Source of the DNA: Lysobacteraceae bacterium
GTDB taxonomy: Bacteria > Pseudomonadota > Gammaproteobacteria > Xanthomonadales > Xanthomonadaceae
DNA: 9,685 nucleotides
NCBI GenBank assembly: GCA_028293685.1
Contig: JAQGOI010000329.1
Location: 1-9,685 of the forward strand
Direction of reading: 5' to 3'
This document shows, piece by piece, positions 7,601-9,685 of the stretch. The position numbers were made by a program, and so were the translations under genes. A model generated the notes under the pieces. That model was given only the letters and a program-made list of their open reading frames with translations. It made no database searches and had not been told where the DNA came from. How positions within the stretch are numbered: the stretch's first letter is position 1; each line of letters opens with the position of its first letter.

Positions 7601-8612
7601 TCGACGTCGATCCGAGCGCGCCCTGCGCGACAGCGAGTTGCGCCTGACCGCGATCCTGGAGCAGACCTCGATGGGCCTGGCCCAGACCGATTTCGAAGGC
7701 CGCTTCGAGCTGGTCAACCCGCGCTTCTGCGAGATCGTCGGACGGACCGCGCGCGAGCTGTACCGGTTGCGCGTGCAGGACATCCTGCATCCGGACGACG
7801 CCGACCAGAACCTGGCCATGGTCGGAATGCTGCTGGCCGAACGCAGCCATTTCCAGATCGACGTGCGCTTCATGCGTCCCGACGGCAGCGTGGTGTGGAC
7901 CAGCAACAGCGTCACCGCGATGCTGGGATCGGGCCAGAAGCCGCGGCACATCATTTCCGCGGTGCTCGACATCACCGAGCAGAAGCGCGCCTCGCAGCAT
8001 GTCGATTTCATGCTCGACGAACTCAACCACCGTGTGAAGAACACGCTGGCGACGGTGCAGGCCATCGCCCTGCAGACGCTGGCGCGTTCGCCGTCGATGG
8101 AGGCGTTCCGCACGGCGTTCAGCGCGCGCCTGCTCGCGCTGTCCAATACCCACAACCTGCTCGCCCACGATGCCTGGACCGGAGTCCAGCTGCGTCAGAT
8201 CATCGCCAGCGAACTGGCCCCGTACCTGCGCGAGGGCGAGAGTGGCGACGAGGCCGCGCGCGCGCGGCTGGTCGGCAGTGACGTGCTGCTGTCGCCCAAG
8301 CGCGGCCTGGCGCTGAGCATGGCCATCCACGAACTGGCCACCAACGCCAGCAAGTACGGGGCCCTGGCCGGCGCCCACGGCGAAGTTACCGTGCGCTGGC
8401 ACAGCGACGAGGTGCAGGGGATCCCGTGGCTGCACCTGCTCTGGGCGGAGAGCGGCGGGCCCCCCGTAGCGATGCCGACGCGCCGCGGCTTCGGCACGCG
8501 CCTGATCACCGAGGGGCTGACCTTCGAGCTGGGTGGAGAGGCGACGCTTGACTACGGCGAAACGGGCGTAAGCTGCGTGATCCACGTCCCACTTTCCGAG
8601 GCAGCGTCATGA
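4686..8612 (+). CDS. CheB-CheR-PAS-HWE hybrid: methylesterase/methyltransferase-fused sensor histidine kinase
   Basis: A 1308-residue fusion, apparently cytoplasmic, with no transmembrane segment. Domain order: CheB methylesterase (about 24-205; Ser32 in IGASAGG, His59 in VQHLAP, Asp151 in GSGSDGARG); CheR methyltransferase (about 224-485; TEFFRD at 295-300, SAM-binding GCSTGEEAYS at 331-340, ATDIDEHAV, and SCRNLLIYM); a diverged PAS-like segment (about 535-640); a coiled coil (655-750); three PAS domains (about 745-850, 862-972, 982-1098); and an HWE histidine kinase. Kinase signatures: His1115 in DELNHRVKNTLATVQ, N-box HELATNASKYGAL (Asn1220), the W-x-E of LLWAES (1253-1255), and GFGTRLI (1268-1274). 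HWE kinases pass phosphate to response regulators, here most simply the overlapping downstream gene. The ATG at 4686 is used because the CheB fold begins soon after; the GGGGA before it is closer than ideal. All key residues of the methylesterase, methyltransferase and kinase are present, so each activity is plausible. The signal is unknown. Confidence 0.93.
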   Translation: MATHSTNPTHDVVAVPTTSVPEPGLIVAIGASAGGLEAYKSFFSHMPPDSGMAFVLVQHLAPDCHSMLAELIGRATRMEVVQAADGDAVEAGHVYVIPPDATLTIEGGVLQVQTPAPPRQHRWPIDTFFCSLAEDQGDNAVCVVLSGSGSDGARGLRMVKEYGGLTVAQAGFDHQAMSGMPASAAATGLVDHVLPVEQIPSLLIAHQAHLHSTQSRKAPDGVRQDLAAHLQVIAAILRAEVGHDFGDYKEKTVVRRIQRRMQVLQMETVPEYIARLRHDPEEVVALFRELLIGVTEFFRDPPAFAALKSQALPALLADKGAADTLRVWVPGCSTGEEAYSIAIAIREAIGSRRSAPRVQIFATDIDEHAVAVARAGRYHGQPTGLSTERQERWFTHDGDNLCVDRSIREMCVFSVHSAIKDPPFSKLDLVSCRNLLIYMNPQLQQRLVRLFHYALQPGGYLLLGPSESLARNSALFTVLDKKQRLFQRRNEQVVVDMPVFRPLRDPNRPLAGTTRATTGAGARAEEDSLERGVHRLLEKYSPAYVVIDGNHDIVRFSGDTGRYLGPASGTATLNLFSMLHKGLRSAARTAVQQACSQRRTVVQEDLVLTVDGQCQAVRLIAAPMAEADGGKDLCVVAFDEMQRMAVAVDAATGNEGSRIAALEQELENNRQQLYVAIDQQETANEELMSANEEYQSVNEELQSSNEELETSKEEMQSINEELQTINAELQSKNEMLGRLNNDLQNLMESTQIATLFLDTDLHVTGFTSGTREIFHLRQSDRGRPITEIATRVQYPQLQEDVLLVLRTLAPVERVLRGGEGVPTYLLRVRPYRTVENVIDGAVLTFIDITEREEQEAERARLASIVEWSKDAIIGYSPDGIITSWNAGAERVLGYRPGSVIGRSLAILLPKGQEGEYPQLLAACRDPEGLPKFEVTWRRQDESAISIDLSLSPVRDAAGQVISGSAIARDVTDRRRSERALRDSELRLTAILEQTSMGLAQTDFEGRFELVNPRFCEIVGRTARELYRLRVQDILHPDDADQNLAMVGMLLAERSHFQIDVRFMRPDGSVVWTSNSVTAMLGSGQKPRHIISAVLDITEQKRASQHVDFMLDELNHRVKNTLATVQAIALQTLARSPSMEAFRTAFSARLLALSNTHNLLAHDAWTGVQLRQIIASELAPYLREGESGDEAARARLVGSDVLLSPKRGLALSMAIHELATNASKYGALAGAHGEVTVRWHSDEVQGIPWLHLLWAESGGPPVAMPTRRGFGTRLITEGLTFELGGEATLDYGETGVSCVIHVPLSEAAS
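6735..6923 (+). repeat. Nine in-register heptad codon repeats encoding the kinase coiled coil
   Basis: Residues 684-746 of the fusion protein divide exactly into nine seven-residue units: NEELMSA, NEEYQSV, NEELQSS, NEELETS, KEEMQSI, NEELQTI, NAELQSK, NEMLGRL, NNDLQNL. The DNA is an imperfect 21-bp tandem repeat. It links the CheR half to the PAS/kinase half and probably forms a dimeric signalling helix. Similar NEEL-rich linkers are known in CheB-CheR-PAS fusions. Confidence 0.85.
8598..8601 (+). promoter_or_regulatory. Ribosome binding site of the response regulator, inside the kinase gene
   Basis: GAGG lies 7 nt before the ATG at 8609, within the last codons of the kinase gene. Together with the ATGA stop-start overlap it supports the chosen start and suggests translational coupling of kinase and regulator. 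Confidence 0.5.
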
Positions 8613-8983
8613 CCCAGCCAACGAGCCAGTGCGTCCTGTTGGTCGAGGACGAGATGTGCCTGGCGATGATGCTGCAGGACCTGCTGGAGGACGCGGGCTA
8701 CCGGGTGATCAAGGCCGCGCGGGTCGCCGGCGCCATGGCGATGGCGGACGACCAGTCGATCGACGCCGCCATCCTCGACGTCAACCTGGCCGGCAGGGAT
8801 GTGTTTCCCGTTGCCGACAAGCTGCGCAAACGCGGCGTGCCCTTCATGTTCGCCTCCGGCTACGGCGAGCGCGGCCTGCCGACGGAATTCCAGGGCAGTC
8901 CGGTGCTGCAGAAGCCATACGACCCGGCGGCGCTGGAAACGATGTTGAGCAACGTGCTGGCCGAGGGTGTGCGACCGTCCTGA
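8609..8983 (+). CDS. Single-domain response regulator, FAT GUY type
   Basis: A 124-residue protein that is only a receiver domain. Acidic pocket Glu13/Asp14 (LLVEDE), phosphoryl-acceptor Asp57 (AILDVNLAG), Ser83 at the conserved Thr/Ser position, and Lys102 in LQKPYD are all present. The stretch PFMFASGYGERGLP (78-91) resembles the FAT GUY motif of a subgroup of single-domain regulators, described mainly from Alphaproteobacteria, that work with HWE/HisKA_2 kinases; here Ser replaces Thr of FAT. There is no output domain, so it probably acts through protein contacts or as a phosphate relay or sink. Its ATG overlaps the kinase stop codon (ATGA) and an RBS lies just upstream, which makes it the likely cognate partner of that kinase. 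It is the last gene of the cluster. The partner further downstream is not in this window. Confidence 0.92.
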   Translation: MTQPTSQCVLLVEDEMCLAMMLQDLLEDAGYRVIKAARVAGAMAMADDQSIDAAILDVNLAGRDVFPVADKLRKRGVPFMFASGYGERGLPTEFQGSPVLQKPYDPAALETMLSNVLAEGVRPS

Positions 8984-8997
8984 AGGTGTTCGGACGG
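8975..8997 (+). terminator. Candidate weak terminator overlapping the response regulator stop codon
   Basis: CCGTCC (8975-8980) pairs with GGACGG (8992-8997). Inside it, GAA pairs with TTC around a GGTG loop, with one bulged T. The stem contains the TGA stop codon (8981-8983). It is followed by CTTTGCG, only a short T-run, so termination would be weak or would need help. It is the only stem of note at the end of the signalling cluster before the repeat element. Confidence 0.38.
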
Positions 8998-9046
8998 CTT
9001 TGCGTGTTGCGGCAGCGAACAGCCTGGCCCGTCTTGTCGGTTCGTC

Positions 9047-9064
9047 ATCCCGCGAGTGCGGGAT
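9047..9064. repeat. Short hairpin (CCCGC...GCGGG repeat) at the left edge of the composite element
   Basis: ATCCCGC and GCGGGAT form a 7-bp stem around GAGT, within GTCATCCCGCGAGTGCGGG. It resembles the CGTCATTCCCGCG-type dispersed intergenic repeats I recall from xanthomonads and other Proteobacteria. It joins directly onto the left copy of the larger repeat. Confidence 0.5.
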
Positions 9065-9084
9065 CCAAGGACGTCGCTTGGTGT

Positions 9085-9168
9085 GGTTTGCCTGCGGCGC
9101 TTTAGACGCTTTCGCCGTAGGCGAGTTACTTTTCTTTGCGGGGCCAAAGAAAAGTAACCAAAAGAAAG
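9085..9168 (+). repeat. Outer arm, left (84 bp, nearly identical to the inverse of 9505-9589)
   Basis: Read against the reverse complement of 9505-9589, this arm differs by one substitution in the first stem (TGCGGCGC versus TGCAGCGC) and in the short hairpin loop (CGGGGC versus AGAGCTG). Everything else, including the 14-bp stem and the trailing CAAAAGAAAG, is identical. The left arm is 1 bp shorter because of its loop. Confidence 0.88.
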
Positions 9169-9213
9169 GCCCTTCCCTGGACAGGGCTCACTCGGTAAGC
9201 GAGTGGCTCGACC

Positions 9214-9274
9214 ATTTTCAGACTCGCCATCCATGGCTCGGCTGAAAACGGCGCACATCCATGTGCGCCGCCCT
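9214..9274 (+). repeat. Inner arm, left, with two hairpins
   Basis: It holds the stem TTTTCAG (9215-9221)/CTGAAAA (9242-9248), enclosing a smaller GCCAT/ATGGC stem, then GGCGCACAT (9250-9258)/ATGTGCGCC (9261-9269). It matches the reverse complement of 9397-9456 almost throughout. The substitutions in the stems largely preserve pairing. Confidence 0.8.
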
Positions 9275-9396
9275 ACGGGTTGTCATCCGGTAGAGAGCGT
9301 CGGTCATCTTTAGAGGCAACAACAAACAGTCATACCCCGCCGCCGTTGCCTTGGCCGCTAAAGATGCACAGCGACCTTTCCATTCCGCAGACCCGG

Positions 9397-9456
9397 AGGG
9401 CGGCGCACAGGACGTGCGCCGTTTTCCGACCGAGCCAGGATGGCGAGTCGGAAAAT
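9397..9456 (-). repeat. Inner arm, right, with two hairpins
   Basis: GGCGCAC (9402-9408) pairs with GTGCGCC (9414-9420) around AGGAC; TTTTCCGAC (9422-9430) pairs with GTCGGAAAA (9447-9455). Compared with 9214-9274, the outer stem is two pairs longer and one A-T pair has become C-G. Confidence 0.8.
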
Positions 9457-9504
9457 CCCCGACTGCTTCCGCCACGTAGAGTTAGCTCTGTAATGGGAAA
9501 GCTG

Positions 9505-9589
9505 CTTTCTTTTGGTTACTTTTCTTTGCAGCTCTCAAAGAAAAGTAACTCGCCTACGGCGAAAGCGTCTAAAGCGCTGCAGGCAAACC
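9505..9589 (-). repeat. Outer arm, right (85 bp)
   Basis: It contains GTTACTTTTCTTTG (9515-9528) paired with CAAAGAAAAGTAAC (9536-9549) around a CAGCTCT loop, followed by CGCCTACGGCG and the GCGTCTAAAGCGC run to GCAAACC. It is the near-perfect inverse of 9085-9168. Confidence 0.88.
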
Positions 9590-9597
9590 GCGCAGCA

Positions 9598-9622
9598 GCG
9601 AAGTCACTGATCCGGACTTCGC
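9598..9622. repeat. Hairpin at the right edge of the composite element
   Basis: GCGAAGTC (9598-9605) and GACTTCGC (9615-9622) form an 8-bp perfect stem around a 9-nt loop. It straddles the outer end of the right repeat copy, in the same position that the CCCGC hairpin holds on the left. It is followed by the 10-bp palindrome ATCACGTGAT (9637-9646). Confidence 0.6.
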
Positions 9623-9653
9623 ACTGCAGCCGAGCAATCACGTGATGCCGAGC

Positions 9654-9681
9654 AAAAAAAACCCCGCCGAAGCGGGGTTTT
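9654..9681 (-). terminator. Strong intrinsic terminator for a leftward gene beyond the right edge (possibly bidirectional)
   Basis: CCCCGC (9662-9667) and GCGGGG (9672-9677) form a 6-bp GC stem. On the minus strand the loop is a C(UUCG)G tetraloop and the stem is followed by eight T residues (complement of 9654-9661), a textbook Rho-independent terminator. On the plus strand only four T residues follow, so it could also stop rightward transcripts, less well. The position implies a minus-strand gene ending just past base 9685. Confidence 0.85.
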
Positions 9682-9685
9682 CCAT

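Larger units (their letters stand above)
9061..9320 (+). repeat. Left copy of a ~260-bp intergenic repeat (inverted relative to 9345-9613)
   Basis: This copy starts at GGATC and ends at CATCTTTAGAGGCAAC (9305-9320). Its modules in order are a stem GCCTGCGGCG/CGCCGTAGGC (9090-9099, 9113-9122, one G-T pair), a perfect 14-bp stem GTTACTTTTCTTTG with a CGGGGC loop (9125-9158), a variable part with small hairpins GCCCT/AGGGC and CACTCG/CGAGTG, a TTTTCAG/CTGAAAA stem, and a GGCGCACAT/ATGTGCGCC stem. The same modules recur in mirror order in the right copy about a centre near 9337. The ORFs crossing it are interrupted and have no recognisable protein; I see no gene here. Confidence 0.8.
9345..9613 (-). 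repeat. Right copy of the ~260-bp intergenic repeat (inverted)
   Basis: The mirror of the left copy: GTTGCC...CTAAAGATG (9345-9366) pairs with the end of the left copy, leaving a 24-bp spacer (9321-9344). Then come the inner hairpins (9402-9420 and 9422-9455), a diverged segment (9457-9504) with a small AGAG/CTCT hairpin, the 14-bp TTACTTTTCTTTG stem (9515-9549), and the CGCCTACGGCG module. It ends at GATCC (9609-9613). No gene, transposase fragment or clear target duplication is visible. Confidence 0.8.

Noticed and set aside
6306..8585. Open reading frame of 759 codons antisense to the kinase gene
   Set aside because: Its translation is Arg/Ala/His/Gln-rich with no recognisable domain. It mirrors the codon structure of a strongly supported gene on the other strand, as expected in GC-rich DNA.
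9473..9494. GTAG followed by a small AGAG/CTCT hairpin, reminiscent of GTAG-type REP elements (RAYT-associated)
   Set aside because: The stem is only four pairs and no tandem or inverted REP partner or RAYT gene is visible. It is better explained as part of the larger repeat.
8967..9645. Several short open frames in the right intergenic region
   Set aside because: They run through the inverted repeats, have no ribosome binding sites or recognisable protein, and read the same repeat from both strands.
9043..9650. CRISPR array or attachment site
   Set aside because: The repeats are inverted and paired, not direct with regular spacers, and there is no integrase, tRNA or direct flanking duplication.

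Overview
The window is GC-rich bacterial chromosome, most likely from a Xanthomonadaceae/Lysobacteraceae gammaproteobacterium (Lysobacter, Luteimonas, Xanthomonas or relatives). The evidence is the PdxJ fragment, which is of the kind seen in that family (opening [16 protein letters not shown]), the codon-biased high-GC genes, a PA0069-type radical SAM gene, and an intergenic repeat of the 'TTACTTTTCTTTG' hairpin type that I associate from memory with these genomes. This placement is an inference; no rRNA or other marker is present.

Left part (1-2247, minus strand). Three genes read leftward: a cardiolipin synthase with two HKD motifs (cls), a small two-helix membrane protein of 86 aa, and the N-terminal 136 codons of pyridoxine 5'-phosphate synthase (pdxJ), which runs off the left edge. 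The small protein and pdxJ are 19 bp apart and probably co-transcribed.

Middle (2304-3422, plus strand). A PA0069-family radical SAM protein diverges from cls across only 56 bp.

Right part (3548-8983, plus strand). This is a signalling cluster: (i) a stand-alone CheB-type methylesterase without a receiver domain but with a C-terminal four-ligand zinc-ribbon-like module; (ii) a 1308-residue fusion of CheB, CheR, a long NEELQS-heptad coiled coil, several PAS domains and an HWE-family histidine kinase; (iii) a 124-residue single-domain response regulator of the 'FAT GUY' type, whose start overlaps the kinase stop by 4 nt (ATGA). No CheA, CheW or MCP is present. The likely reading is a non-canonical, methylation-linked two-component pathway in which the fusion senses signals and passes phosphate to the small regulator. 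The output is unknown.

Right end (8984-9685). I see no credible gene. The region holds a candidate terminator overlapping the regulator's stop codon, then a roughly 550-bp composite element made of two diverged inverted copies of one repeat (9061-9320 and 9345-9613). The outer arms are almost identical, the inner hairpins differ partly by pair-preserving changes, and the loops differ. A strong UUCG-tetraloop terminator then faces a presumed leftward gene beyond the right edge. The repeat element and the CheB/CheB-CheR-HWE/FAT GUY cluster are the two parts most worth a second look.
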